Assembly: GCF_002266435.3 (NCBI RefSeq)
Contig: NZ_CP029426.2
Span: 3,130,001 to 3,194,000, forward strand
DNA length: 64,000 bases
From: Bradyrhizobium amphicarpaeae
GTDB lineage: Bacteria > Pseudomonadota > Alphaproteobacteria > Rhizobiales > Xanthobacteraceae
Direction of reading: 5' to 3'
Positions 19,501-27,871 of this stretch are shown one piece after another. The notes under the pieces were generated by a model that did not search any database, had not been told where the DNA came from, and saw only the letters and a list, made by a program, of their open reading frames with translations. The position numbers were made by a program, and so were the translations under genes. The stretch's first letter is position 1; each line of letters starts with the position of its first letter.

Positions 19501-19828
19501 GTCGCAGACCGCAGAGGCCGCGGGTGAACCTGCGCGCCGACCGCGTTTGGAGTTGAGACGCGCGCCGCCAGGCGAGCGGCCGGCCCTGCTGCGGCGTCTG
19601 ATTATCGAGCGTCTCGGTGTCATCCTGCGCCGCACGGTGAATCCAGATCGCTCGCTCTTCGATTACGGCCTCGACTCACTCGGGACGCTCCAGCTGCTGA
19701 TTGCGCTCGAGGCCGACACCGGCATCCGGCTTCGTTCCGTGAACGTGACGACCGTGCGCGCGCTCGCCGACACGCTGAGTGGGGCCATGGAGGAATTGCA
19801 GCCCGCTGGAGCAGATGCCCGTGACTGA
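13553..19828 (+). CDS. Type I polyketide synthase, one fully reducing module (KS-AT-DH-ER-KR-ACP)
   Basis: This is a 2,091-residue multidomain enzyme. KS is at about 1-425 (C173 in DTACSSS, EAHGTGTPVGD, KSNLGHAES). AT is at about 528-825 (S619 in GHSMGE; VASH with H723, as in methylmalonyl-type AT domains). DH is at about 889-1170 (H923 in DHRVNGTPLFP, D1090 in LLDACFQ). A structural region of about 230 residues follows. ER is at about 1400-1722 (HSATGGVGQAAV at 1545). KR is at about 1740-1930 (TGGLGGLG at 1750, Y1892 in GQSAYAAAN). ACP carries S2042 in LDSLGTLQL. All catalytic residues are present. There is no loading domain, methyltransferase or thioesterase, so it probably works iteratively on an acyl starter and hands its product to an acyltransferase. 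The order matches mycobacterial Mas/Pks2-type enzymes. GTG 13553 was chosen for its AAGG 8 bases upstream; TTG 13508 is an alternative. Confidence 0.95.
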   Translation: MTAIAVVGIGCRLPGYIDSPDALWGALLAGTDLVSEIPQQRWNADDYYEPVAGVAGRSVSRWGAFLDDPSGFDHRFFGIGEPEALAMDPQHRLLLEVTWEAAEHSGRDPRCLFGTDAGVFFGLSHQDYMQVTRDAGAMGQAYAFTGTPFSMASGRVAHAMGLTGPAITMDTACSSSLVAVHAARRSLLANECRVAFAGGVMLMFSPTTFASASGLGMLSPTGRCHAFDERADGFVRAEGCGVVMLKLLSDALCDGDRVLAVIRGSAVNQDGHTHNILAPSRAAQIAVIDRALAEAQVDPSSIGMIEAHGTGTPVGDTEEFHSLSTQYGRRSRCAVGSLKSNLGHAESAAGVLGLIKATLALAHGVVPRSLHFHRLPAHLQPIATRLFVPTDTVPWPSTGADGLRRAAVSSYGMSGTNAHVVLEQAPQAPASSCRPEVVRTQEQPWLFPISSTSPEALRATAARLAAWLDASAAGHRPGDVARTLARRRGHRPVRHALIARTLGDLTAQLRGVVADQSIDADWASHDSCGPVFVFSGQGSQWESMGAELLDIDPVFAGMVAAIEPLIQAIGDFSVTDTLRRPAQLEDIERVQPAIFTFQVALAASLKAQGVVPSAVIGHSMGEVSAAVAAGALSLEDGVRVICHRAMLCQTLAGSGAMAAVGMAPAAVREDLARRRIDDVEIAVLAAPASTVVGGTVKAVKGLVAAWQAEGLFAREVAVDVASHTSQVEPILAQLSERLAEVTAHKPRIPMYSTVLLDPRESPVCDGAYWIDNLRQSVRFRPAVQAALEDGHRVFVELSPHPIVTRAVLENAAATDFAVRALPSVTRGEPMSNGLLDLVGAIHVAGASIDFDVLYPDGQLLDLPLPAWTHYPLFLESATAAANLHHVPSTHPLLNVHRVLHEEPERHIWGCEVGLGAHPWLADHRVNGTPLFPGAGFCEMALAAARTALGTSFVEVQTITFDHALRLEPSTSIVCTAVLDRPGELNFRVANQAKSEARVLATARLSEATSAKSPVAYDVAALRAAHATPVAVDEVWRWFDALGIQYGPSFRALSTGLSLSADGASLLADLRLPSSRRTGDRDYTVHPVLLDACFQSVGAFARVVSETNGRLLLPLSVRSLRLHRTDANAAHCLTRLVAVDALHVEVDIDLLDASGRVLLSVDGLAMGSGAAEQHTDAVACNSRLLDIAWQLWDIPRATVRPEDGAWLLLDADDAGHRLTLDLEGNLRVQGFKSRILSSAGAGKGGAWRGQIEDALDQNRPCAVVVVLPRGNEPASPEVSRANISSLIHVTNALRQCERLPRLFVVTCMAQRVLPDDTVQLAHAGVRGWLRAVGAELPALHPTQIDVNPQPEVSLLLSQLLSGSDEDETAVRGASAYVARLQRSSLSHTDRRMVDRDATRDGIGLEIRVPGDLQSLELAAVERRAPAQGQVEVAVHAASVNFADVLVALGRYPSFDGRAQGLGLDFAGIVTAIGAGVAGFRVGDRVAGLCCGGAWGTYLTCDARLLVAIPRPLADAEAAAILATTATAMYGLEDLARIGPGDKVLIHSATGGVGQAAVAIARAAGAEIFATAGSEARRELLRADGISHVYDSRTAAFAEQILQDTAGYGVDVVLNSLTGASQRAGLGILAAGGRFIEIGKKDIYEGTWLELSPFRRNLSFFAVDLAQMCMTAPARVQALLSRVMRLAREERLPLPDIATYPLAGAADAIRIVSSAGHTGKLVLTVPTTGRFRVPAAPEGFTPFRRDGAYVVTGGLGGLGLFLADAMSAAGAGRLILNARSRPTDAAIGVLAAMKARRTEVQVISADIAEPATARRLIEAAAATGLPLRGVLHGAALVEDGILSSVTEERLHRNWAAKAEGAWHLHGATLKQQLDWFCCFSSVSALFGSPGQSAYAAANSWLDTFTQWRRAQGLPSSAIAWAAWADIGAGAHLSARGDTRMIEPRDGAYAFQALLRHDRGYAAYVHLDGAPWLTALAARSPFGAGVSQTAEAAGEPARRPRLELRRAPPGERPALLRRLIIERLGVILRRTVNPDRSLFDYGLDSLGTLQLLIALEADTGIRLRSVNVTTVRALADTLSGAMEELQPAGADARD

Positions 19829-21245
19829 TCTGCGTCCGCTGCATGATTGGTCAGGGCCCCCGGGGGTGCTGACGCTCTGGTGTCCGTCTGCTGCGTCGAT
19901 GGAGAGTGCAAAACGCGCGCCGGTGTCTCCCGTATTGCCGAGCTACGAGCAGGAACAGCACCTGCACGCTTTTCGTGCATGTGAGCAGCGGCACGAGGCG
20001 ATGGCACGGCTGCTCGTCGTCGTGTGGGAAGAAGGAGGACGGTGTGACCTCAGAGCCTTGACCCATGTGGTGACGGCGCATGTGCGCAGGCACGACACCT
20101 ATCACAGCTGGTTTGAAGAGCGCGCCGGAGCAATCGTAAGGCATGTGCTCGAGGACCCCGCGGGCATACAGATGGAGCCTTTGATGCTCGGCGACGTGAA
20201 CGCCGCGGACTGGCAGAAACATGTCATGGCAACTCCGGCACCGTTTGCGTGGGATTGCTTTCGATTTGGCATTCTCCAGCGCGTGAGCGGGTTCACATGC
20301 TTTGCAAGCATTGACCATCTGCACGGCGATGCGACGTTGATAGCGTTTCTGATGACAGAGATCCGCTCGGCGTATCGCGCTGTGATCGACGGCGAGAAGC
20401 CGCATCACCTCGGACCGCCAGGAAGCTATCTGTATTACTGCACAAATCAGCGCCGGCGGGCAGCCGCGACAACGCTGGCGGATCATGAGGTGAAGCGATG
20501 GATCGCATTCCTGCAGCGAAACAACGGGCGGATGCCCGCTTTCGCGCTGCCGCTCGGTCTACTGGAGGATCGCTATCACGCGGAGTACGTGCATGTGGAC
20601 ATCCTCGATGATGCCGTCATGGACGCGTTCGAGTCGGCGTGCCATGCCTCCGGCGCCCGGGTGATCGGCGGTCTGCTGGCCTGCGCGGCCCTGACCGAAC
20701 GGGAATTGGCGGGACGCTCGCGCTACACTGTCGTCACGCCCACGACGACGCGAAGATCGCCAAAGGCTTTTCGGACGACGGGCTGGTGCGTGGGAGTGGT
20801 GCCAATCGACTTCGACGTGCAACAACGAACGTTTCCTGAACTTGCCTTGACGGCGCAAAGCAACTTTGACGAACGGCTAAGTCTCGCCGATGTGCCGATC
20901 GAGCTCGTGCTCGAACTGGCAGCCGAACTGCCGACGGTCGGGTCCGTTGCCACGGGTGGCGTCATGCTATCCTATATGGATGTGAACGTTCCTCCGCTCA
21001 GCGCCCGGATTGCCCGCGAATGGCATGAGGCGAATGGGCGGGTCTATATCAACCAGGGCATCGCCGCACAGGTTGCGATCTGGCTGTTCCGTACGCAACG
21101 CGGGCTCTCGCTTACGGCGGCTTATCCGGCAAATGAGACAGCCCGCGCATCGATGCACCGCTATGTCGCAGCGTTTGCGGGCGCGTGCCGACGGGCCGCC
21201 GACGCATTGATGCCGACGTACTCTGATGTCGGTCGTGAACGATGA
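19815..21245 (+). CDS. PapA-like polyketide-associated acyltransferase
   Basis: This 476-residue protein belongs to the condensation/acyltransferase superfamily. The active-site HxxxD is H168-LHG-D172 in IDHLHGDATL; the glycine usually following the aspartate is alanine. The C-terminal part (EWHEANGRVYINQG, then AAYPANETARASMHRYV) resembles mycobacterial PapA1-4 proteins, which move an acyl chain from a PKS-bound thioester to a trehalose or diol hydroxyl. The ATG at 19815 overlaps the PKS stop by 14 bases, so the two genes are coupled. Predicted role: offload the chain made by the PKS. Assignment to PapA is by pattern, not alignment. Confidence 0.78.
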   Translation: MPVTDLRPLHDWSGPPGVLTLWCPSAASMESAKRAPVSPVLPSYEQEQHLHAFRACEQRHEAMARLLVVVWEEGGRCDLRALTHVVTAHVRRHDTYHSWFEERAGAIVRHVLEDPAGIQMEPLMLGDVNAADWQKHVMATPAPFAWDCFRFGILQRVSGFTCFASIDHLHGDATLIAFLMTEIRSAYRAVIDGEKPHHLGPPGSYLYYCTNQRRRAAATTLADHEVKRWIAFLQRNNGRMPAFALPLGLLEDRYHAEYVHVDILDDAVMDAFESACHASGARVIGGLLACAALTERELAGRSRYTVVTPTTTRRSPKAFRTTGWCVGVVPIDFDVQQRTFPELALTAQSNFDERLSLADVPIELVLELAAELPTVGSVATGGVMLSYMDVNVPPLSARIAREWHEANGRVYINQGIAAQVAIWLFRTQRGLSLTAAYPANETARASMHRYVAAFAGACRRAADALMPTYSDVGRER

Positions 21246-22624
21246 TGCAGGCGGTTGCGCACCCAGCGAACGTATCGGATATGCCGCCGGCATTCTTGTC
21301 CTTCGCGGATCAGGCCATGTACCTCGCGCATGTCTCGCTCGGGCAGCACGCGGTCATTCAGGTGCTGTGGCGCTATCTGCGGCCTCTGGATATCGACGCG
21401 CTCACACGGTTTCGTGACAATCTCGCGCACGGTCATCTGGCACGGCTGATCCGGCCGGCGCGGCTTCCGTTCGGACGACACCAGTGGGCCAGCGCGCCAC
21501 CGCCGTCGGCTGCTCTGGTTGCCGCCGAGACGGCGCTTGCCTCCGAGGCGATCCAAACGTGGGCCGACGCGCAGGTGGCGCTTCCATTGGATCCCGTGCG
21601 CGGACCGGCATGGACCTTGACCTTCCAGGGCTTCGCAGATGGCTCCACGGTGGTCTCGCTTGTGGTGTCGCACTGCGTTGCAGACGGACTGACGATCGCA
21701 ATGGCCGTGAGCGATGCAGTGCGCGGGGAGCGGCGGCCCTCGATCTATCCTGCGCTCTGCTCCGTGCACAGCGCCGCGACGGTGCTGGCTGCCGAACTCC
21801 AGCGCATTGTGCGTGACGTGCCGGCGACATTTCGGGCGCTAGGCCAACTGGCCCGTACCTCATACACCTCCCTCGACACGTCGCATACACCGGCTGCATC
21901 GCCCGTGGGGCCAGCCGCGGATGACCAGACGGTTGTGTTTCCGTCGGCCTTCATACGCGTGCCCATGTCGGTCTGGGACGCCGGAGCGCGGAGCCGCGGA
22001 GCGAACCGCCTCACGCTCCTGACCGCAATGACCGCGGCGTTCGCCAAGGCGCTCGGTCGAATCCGTGACGAGGAAGTGACCCTGCTGATTCCCGTGAACC
22101 AGCGCGAAGGTCTGTCCCACGCCGGCGGGAACAGCGTCGCACTTGCCACATTGAAGGTGCGTGTCGACGAGCCGCGCGGGGGCCTGCATGCGTTGCAGCG
22201 GCGTCTGCGGGCTACGCTGCTGCGAACGAGACAGGAGCCCAATCGACTTGCCGCGCTGCTGCCCTTGGTGCCCTTTGTGCCCAGACGCGCATTTTCGGCC
22301 GCCAGCCATCTGGCGCTTGGCGCGCTCGCCGACCTGCCGGTCACGTGTTCGAACTTGGGCAGCTTGCCCAAGGACGTACTCCAGATCGATGGCAACGCGG
22401 CTGATCGGATCTGCTTTCGTGGCATCGACCGCCCGGTCGCGCGTCGCGCAATCGAAGCGCGTCAAGGCGTGGCCACGCTCTTCGCCGGCGTCATCCCCGG
22501 ATTTGTCGCCCTGAGCTTCGTTGCCTACCAGCCCGGCGTGGTAACGGAGCCTCGGCATCTCCGTGCGCTCGTCGAACATCTCTTGGCTGATTACGAACTG
22601 GCTGCCGAGTTTTTCGATGCTTGA
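21242..22624 (+). CDS. Condensation-superfamily acyltransferase, paralogue A
   Basis: This is a 460-residue protein. It shares with the next two genes an N-terminal PFGRHQW-type motif, a DPVRGPAW segment, the active-site HCVADG (H144 to G149) and a C-terminal PVTCSNLGSLPKDV motif like the SNLG element of wax-synthase/PapA5-type acyltransferases. It starts at an ATG overlapping the previous stop by 4 bases (ATGA). Of the three paralogues this one has the canonical HxxxDG. It probably transfers an acyl group from a thioester donor to a hydroxyl or amine; donor and acceptor are unknown. Confidence 0.72.
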   Translation: MMQAVAHPANVSDMPPAFLSFADQAMYLAHVSLGQHAVIQVLWRYLRPLDIDALTRFRDNLAHGHLARLIRPARLPFGRHQWASAPPPSAALVAAETALASEAIQTWADAQVALPLDPVRGPAWTLTFQGFADGSTVVSLVVSHCVADGLTIAMAVSDAVRGERRPSIYPALCSVHSAATVLAAELQRIVRDVPATFRALGQLARTSYTSLDTSHTPAASPVGPAADDQTVVFPSAFIRVPMSVWDAGARSRGANRLTLLTAMTAAFAKALGRIRDEEVTLLIPVNQREGLSHAGGNSVALATLKVRVDEPRGGLHALQRRLRATLLRTRQEPNRLAALLPLVPFVPRRAFSAASHLALGALADLPVTCSNLGSLPKDVLQIDGNAADRICFRGIDRPVARRAIEARQGVATLFAGVIPGFVALSFVAYQPGVVTEPRHLRALVEHLLADYELAAEFFDA

Positions 22625-23999
22625 GACGAACACGACCGGCGCCCTCAAAGCCGCTCGGCACCGCCTCGCCTGGCTCGACCAGCTGGCCTACGAATTGTTC
22701 AGGGTCACCGGCCGGAGCCAGCTGATGCAATGCCTTTGGCTCTATGATCGTGACGTGAACCGCGCCGCGCTGGTGCAAACATATGAACGGCTCATCGCCC
22801 TGTCCTTCAATCGGCTCATTGAGCCGTCATCCTTTCCGTGGGGTAGGCCTCGCTGGGTGGCCGGGACGTCCGTTCCGTTCGAGCAGAATTCGGACCCGCT
22901 GCCACGATCTCAGCTGCTGCAGTGGGCAAACCAGCACGCGCGCGCGCCGATAGACCCTGTCAGCGGTCCCGCCGGGCGAATGGCGATCCAGGCCTTCGAC
23001 GATGGCAGCACAGCCGTGAGCATCGTCGGATCCCATTTGGTGCTCGATGGCATGGGAGCATTACGCGTCATCGCATCTGCCGTGAACGGCACCGGCGTCC
23101 CGAATCCGTACTTGCCCAAAGGCGGTCGCGGGCGGCTGTCAGGATGCTTGTCTGACGCCCGGCAGATCCTCGCGGACGCGCCGCAGACCGTTGCCGCACT
23201 GGTTCGGATTGCGCAGGCGCATTGGTACAGGCCCGCCGCCCCTGTAAAAGGCTCGGCCGTTGCGCCAGCAGCAGAAGCAGTTCACGACCCGTCAACGATT
23301 GTGGAGCTTCCCGCTATTGCACTGACTGTTGACTCGCATGCCTGGTTAGCGTGCGAGCAGCGGCTTGGTGGTGACATGAGTACGTTGCTGCCGGGCTTCG
23401 TGGCGTCCTTGGCGTCGAGTCTGGGCCGCCGCCGTTTCTCGGATGGCGCTATCAGCCTGCTGGTCCCGAGAAGCCGAAGGCGTGGGCTGGCCGACGAACG
23501 AGCGCTGGCAATCGAATTTCATATGATGAACGTCGCGCCTGAAGGGCTGACGAGGAGTCTGGAACCCGTGAATGCAGCGAGGGCTCTGCTTCGTGGCGCG
23601 AGAAAAAGTCAGACCGATGTACTGACTTCGTTGCTCCCTGCCATCGCCTGGATGCCCCGCACTTCGGCGAAGACGCTTGTGAACGGGTTGTTTGATTATT
23701 CTGATGAGCTGCCGGTAAGCTGTTCCGACCTTGGAATGCTGCCGGAGGGGCTCGCACGCATCGACGGCGCGCCGTGCCGGCACTTGCTGACACGCGCCGT
23801 CGATGTCAACGTCACACGCCGGGATCTGGAGCGTTCCCATGGTCATCTCGTCGTCGTGGCCTCCCGCTACGACAAGAAGGTGTCTCTGTGCATCGAGGCC
23901 TGCCAGTTGCGCCCCACGCCAACCACGGCCGACGAACTTCGCCTGCTGGTTTCTCGAACGCTCGCCGATTTTGGACTTGAGGCGGCCATTGAGGCCTGA
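22617..23999 (+). CDS. Condensation-superfamily acyltransferase, paralogue B
   Basis: This 460-residue paralogue of the neighbours has PWGRPRW, DPVSGPAG, active-site HLVLDG (H140 to G145) and PVSCSDLGMLPEG. The ATG at 22617 overlaps the previous stop by 8 bases. The catalytic motif is intact, so it should be active. Three such genes in a row suggest that several positions of one scaffold are acylated, or that successive acyl groups are added by separate enzymes. Confidence 0.72.
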   Translation: MLETNTTGALKAARHRLAWLDQLAYELFRVTGRSQLMQCLWLYDRDVNRAALVQTYERLIALSFNRLIEPSSFPWGRPRWVAGTSVPFEQNSDPLPRSQLLQWANQHARAPIDPVSGPAGRMAIQAFDDGSTAVSIVGSHLVLDGMGALRVIASAVNGTGVPNPYLPKGGRGRLSGCLSDARQILADAPQTVAALVRIAQAHWYRPAAPVKGSAVAPAAEAVHDPSTIVELPAIALTVDSHAWLACEQRLGGDMSTLLPGFVASLASSLGRRRFSDGAISLLVPRSRRRGLADERALAIEFHMMNVAPEGLTRSLEPVNAARALLRGARKSQTDVLTSLLPAIAWMPRTSAKTLVNGLFDYSDELPVSCSDLGMLPEGLARIDGAPCRHLLTRAVDVNVTRRDLERSHGHLVVVASRYDKKVSLCIEACQLRPTPTTADELRLLVSRTLADFGLEAAIEA

Positions 24000-24100
24000 T
24001 CTCGGCGCGTGTCGTTATCGCATGCGGATTGCCAATCGATGGGAGATGAGCCGTTGATGGGTAGCGGTCGCTTCGTGCAGCAAGCAGACAGGGGGGCGGA

Positions 24101-25486
24101 TTGAGCTCTTCGACTGCCAACAAACGGCTCGGACAGCATGGCGGGACCGGCGCCCCAGCTGCCGGGGCGGACGACGTTCTATGCTATATGGACCAGGGTT
24201 CGTTCGTCGCATTGCGTGCGCTCGGGCGGGGGCCTCTGGTTCAAGTCACCTGGTTTTACCCCGGCGCTATCGATGAAGCCGCTGTGAGAGAGTTCAGCGA
24301 GCGCCTCTCGGCGGGGTTGCTGGGACGCCTCCTGCAACGTTCACCGTTGCCATGGGGGCGGCACCGTTGGGTGGCCAACCCTGTGCCGGGCCCGGTGACG
24401 TGGTTCCGCGAGCCGCTTCCCCGCGAACGTCTGCCCGAGCTGCGACGTCTGCTTCTCGATCTGCGTGTGGACCCCGAGCGCGGACCTGGCTGGCGTCTGG
24501 CAGTCCAGGCGCTGGAGGGCGGTGGCTGCGTGCTGACGATGCTGGTGTCGCACACGATCGCCGACATGCGTGCCGTCAGTCTGGCCGTCACCGACGCGGT
24601 GGCTGGTCGACCTTTCGATCACGGGTTTCCGGCCCCATCGTGGCGATGGTCTCCGGCGATGCTTGCGCGCGACAGTGTCGAGAGCCTGCGCGCCCTGCCT
24701 GACGTTTGGTGCGCTCTGGCGGCTCTCGCGCGGCGGTCGCGCAAGGGGAGGGCGGGCTTGCTCCCGTCGAGCTCGCGCGTGCGAAGTGGCCGGGACCGCT
24801 TCGAGCCGGCCGTGGACGCGCCGCTCGTGCCGGTGGTCATGGACGCGGGGGCGTGCCAGCAGCGTGCGTCCGATCTCGGGGTTGCAAGCAGCACGCTGAT
24901 CATGGCCTTCGCGGCACGGCTCGCGTTCCGGATCGGGCGTGTGGATGCCTCGGGGCGGGTGAAGCTGGTGATGCCGGTCAGCGACCGCCGTTCCGGCGAC
25001 CGGCGCGGCAACGCACTGCGGTCGATCACCGTGATGGCGGACCCCGATGTCTGCCGCAACGATCCGCGCGCCTTGCAGCGGGATTTCAAGGCCGCGCTGG
25101 CCTCGCTGAACCAGCACGGCGATGATCTGTCGCCGTTGCTTCCATTGATCCCGTATGTGCCGCTGTGGCTGGTGCGGCACCTGGAGCAGGAGGCGCTCGG
25201 GGCGGGCCTGCCGGTTGGATGCAGCCTGATCGGGGAATTGCCGTCAGACGTGAACCGTCCTTGTGGCGAGGCCTCGCTGCTGCAGGCCTCGCCTCTGGAG
25301 CGCTATACGGCTTCGGAGCTCGCGCGGATCGGTGGTGTCCTCTTCATCGCGTCCTGTCGTGTCAACGAACAACTGTCCTGCACCGTGTCCGGCTACGTAC
25401 CGGACCAGATCACGTCCCGAGCCGAACTGATGCCATTCGTGCGCGAGGCGCTCGCGGACATGGGCCTGTGCGGGACGATCGGCTGA
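24101..25486 (+). CDS. Condensation-superfamily acyltransferase, paralogue C
   Basis: This 461-residue paralogue has PWGRHRW, DPERGPGW and PVGCSLIGELPSD. Its active-site motif is HTIADM (H151 to M156): the catalytic histidine and aspartate remain but the glycine is methionine, so activity may be altered. It starts with TTG at 24101 behind a G-rich ribosome site; an internal ATG at 24188 is the alternative. A gap of 101 bases separates it from paralogue B, the only sizeable gap in the biosynthetic operon. Confidence 0.68.
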   Translation: MSSSTANKRLGQHGGTGAPAAGADDVLCYMDQGSFVALRALGRGPLVQVTWFYPGAIDEAAVREFSERLSAGLLGRLLQRSPLPWGRHRWVANPVPGPVTWFREPLPRERLPELRRLLLDLRVDPERGPGWRLAVQALEGGGCVLTMLVSHTIADMRAVSLAVTDAVAGRPFDHGFPAPSWRWSPAMLARDSVESLRALPDVWCALAALARRSRKGRAGLLPSSSRVRSGRDRFEPAVDAPLVPVVMDAGACQQRASDLGVASSTLIMAFAARLAFRIGRVDASGRVKLVMPVSDRRSGDRRGNALRSITVMADPDVCRNDPRALQRDFKAALASLNQHGDDLSPLLPLIPYVPLWLVRHLEQEALGAGLPVGCSLIGELPSDVNRPCGEASLLQASPLERYTASELARIGGVLFIASCRVNEQLSCTVSGYVPDQITSRAELMPFVREALADMGLCGTIG

Positions 25487-25532
25487 CGATTGCGGATCGA
25501 CAAAGCGGATTGGCGCGACGCCTGCCGAACAC

Positions 25533-26699
25533 TCAAGCGACCCGTAGCGCGTCGACGATCTTCATGCGGGCGGCCCGCACGGCCGGCAGGAACCCGCCGA
25601 GAAAGCCCATCACGAGGGCGAAGACGAGCGACCGCAGGACGATCCCGGGCGTCAGCACGAACCGAAATGCGAGCTCGGAGAGAGACGTCCAGTTGAGTGT
25701 CGTGATCTTCACCTGCGTCATGAGTGACGCGAACAAGATTCCTACGGCCCAGCCGATCAGCGCGAGCAGCAGCGCCTCGACGAGGAATGCAATCAGGATT
25801 CGCGAGCGCCGAAATCCGAGGGCGCGCAGCACCCCTACCTCCATCATGCGGCTGGCCACCGCCGCGTACATCGTAATCGTCGCGCCGATGACTGCGCCGA
25901 GAGAGAACATCACCGAGAGTGTGAGCCCGAGAATCTGAATGAACCCGGAGAGCAGGCGCGATTGCTCCTCATAGAAGATGCGCTCGCGCTTGGCCTCGAT
26001 GGTGAGGCGGGGATCTGCTTCGAGGCGCGCCTTGAGGGCGTCGAAGCCGGAGCGATCGGCCAGCCGTACCGTGATCGAAGAGAAAAAGTCGCGCCGGAAC
26101 GATTGCACGAGCTGCTCGCTATCGCCCCAGATCTCGGAATCGAACCCGCTTCCGCCCGCGTCGAACCGGCCTACGATCCTCCACTCCCGCTGGGCAAACC
26201 GGAGACTGGATCCGATCTCGACGTCTTCGAAACGTCCCGCGAGGGCTCGGCCAATGACGATCTCGTTCGATCCGGGACGAAACATGCGCCCTTCGGCGAT
26301 CCGGATTTGCGGACGCACGGCCAGAGCGGCCGGACCGACCCCGCGGATCAGGAGGTTGCTCGCTTGCTTGGTCTTGCGCCTGGGCTGCGCGATCAGAACC
26401 GCCACTTCCTTCGATACGAGCGGCGCTCCTTCGTCCCCGATGAGGATTTCGGGCTGGCTTTCGATGATCCTGGCCTGTCGGCGGTCGATCAGGCTCTGGA
26501 TCTCGACTTCCGCGGAGCGGCGCACGAAGATGACGTTGGTGTCTTCGCCGGTGGCGACGAGCGTCTGCTTCAGTCCGGAATCGAGCATGAGCACGGCAGC
26601 GTAGACGAACACCACCAGGGCCATGCCCGTGGCAGTCAGCAAATTGGTGAGCTTGCGCTCCTGCAGGTTTCGCCAGCTGTAGGAAAGCAGCAACGGCAT
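25533..26699 (-). CDS. FtsX-like ABC exporter permease (MacB/DevC type)
   Basis: This 388-residue protein has the MacB-type layout: one N-terminal membrane helix (LLTATGMALVVFVYAAVLML), a periplasmic domain of about 220 residues, and three C-terminal helices in the FtsX domain (MFSLGAVIGATITMYAAVASRMMEVGVLRALGFRR). It is the last gene of a four-gene exporter operon converging on the acyltransferase operon, with only 46 bases between the stop codons. It probably heterodimerises with the preceding permease. Such exporters move lipids or amphiphiles from the inner membrane or periplasm. Confidence 0.88.
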   Translation of the reverse strand: MPLLLSYSWRNLQERKLTNLLTATGMALVVFVYAAVLMLDSGLKQTLVATGEDTNVIFVRRSAEVEIQSLIDRRQARIIESQPEILIGDEGAPLVSKEVAVLIAQPRRKTKQASNLLIRGVGPAALAVRPQIRIAEGRMFRPGSNEIVIGRALAGRFEDVEIGSSLRFAQREWRIVGRFDAGGSGFDSEIWGDSEQLVQSFRRDFFSSITVRLADRSGFDALKARLEADPRLTIEAKRERIFYEEQSRLLSGFIQILGLTLSVMFSLGAVIGATITMYAAVASRMMEVGVLRALGFRRSRILIAFLVEALLLALIGWAVGILFASLMTQVKITTLNWTSLSELAFRFVLTPGIVLRSLVFALVMGFLGGFLPAVRAARMKIVDALRVA

Positions 26700-26701
26700 G
26701 G

Positions 26702-27862
26702 TCAGCCTAACGCCCGAAGCCCGTCGACGATGCTGACGCGGGCTGCCCTGCGCATCGGCAGGACGGCGGCGAGAACTCCGACCACCACCGCCGCAAGTGC
26801 CTGCAACATGACCGTGTTGATGCTCACGAACAGTGTCGGGAACAGCGTGGCGGAGAGTTCGGCGAGTCGCGCGGCGACCGGCGGCGTGAGCGCGATGCCG
26901 ATCGCGCCGCCGATCGAGGCTATCAGGACGGATTCTGCGAGGATCAATCGCGCCACGTAGCCGGGGCTAAAGCCGATGGCCTTCAGCGTGGCATATTCGC
27001 GGAGCCGCTCGCGGGCCGTCATCGCCATGGTGTTCGCCATGACCGCCAGGATGATGAAGATCACCACGAAGGAGACGACACGAATGGAAATGAGGATCGC
27101 CTCCGTCTGCTTGACGAAGCCGATCTGGAACGCGCGCTCGGTCTCGGTGAGCGTCTCGGCAAGCGAGTTTCGAAACACTTCGTCGATGGCCTGACTGACG
27201 TCTGCGACGCTATCCAGGCTGACGACGTCCACGGCGAAGACGCCGACCTGGTCGGCTTGTGCCTTGGAGCGCACACGCAATGTTTCGTTCAGATAGTCCC
27301 AGCGGAAGAAGAGTTGCGACGTATCGGTTTTCGGATCCCGGCCGTCGAAGACGCCGCAGATCAAGAACTCCCAATTGCCGGGGAAAATGGTCCCGCGCAG
27401 CTGGATCACGTCGCCCGGCTTGAAGCCGTAGCGTTTGGCGAGCTTGCGCCCGACAATCGCGCCGCGGCGCTCGCGCAGGAAGGCGCGCCGCACCTCGTCC
27501 GGAACCAGGAGCTCGGGAAACATGTCGAGATAGCTCGCGGCATCGATCGCAAACTGGGGAAAGAAGTTCTTCGAATCCTTGTAGATGCCGCCGAACCAGC
27601 TCAGGTGGGTGACGCGCCGCACGCCTTCGACGGCGCTGATGCGCTTCTGATAGGATTTCGGCAGCGGCAGCGCAAAGGAGATGGCGTTGCGGGTCAGCAG
27701 CCGCGAAGGAACGGCGCCGTCCACCCCCGCGTACCACGTCTTGACGACGGTCTGGAGCACACCGAAGGCGAGGATCGCGACGACGAGCCCGACGAGCGTC
27801 AGGGACGTGCGGAGCCGATGGCGCAAGACGTTGCGTGCCACGAGCGTGAGCCACTGGCTCAT
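26702..27862 (-). CDS. FtsX-like ABC exporter permease (MacB/DevC type)
   Basis: This 386-residue permease has the same four-helix plan: a helix near residues 20-42 (TSLTLVGLVVAILAFGVLQ), a periplasmic domain, then the FtsX core (MTARERLREYATLKAIGFSPGYVARL). I chose ATG 27862; a GTG at 27871 directly after the ATPase stop is also possible. Two different permeases with a single ATPase suggest a heterodimeric channel. The fusion protein and ATPase precede it in the same transcript. Confidence 0.88.
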   Translation of the reverse strand: MSQWLTLVARNVLRHRLRTSLTLVGLVVAILAFGVLQTVVKTWYAGVDGAVPSRLLTRNAISFALPLPKSYQKRISAVEGVRRVTHLSWFGGIYKDSKNFFPQFAIDAASYLDMFPELLVPDEVRRAFLRERRGAIVGRKLAKRYGFKPGDVIQLRGTIFPGNWEFLICGVFDGRDPKTDTSQLFFRWDYLNETLRVRSKAQADQVGVFAVDVVSLDSVADVSQAIDEVFRNSLAETLTETERAFQIGFVKQTEAILISIRVVSFVVIFIILAVMANTMAMTARERLREYATLKAIGFSPGYVARLILAESVLIASIGGAIGIALTPPVAARLAELSATLFPTLFVSINTVMLQALAAVVVGVLAAVLPMRRAARVSIVDGLRALG

Positions 27863-27871
27863 GATCGGCAC

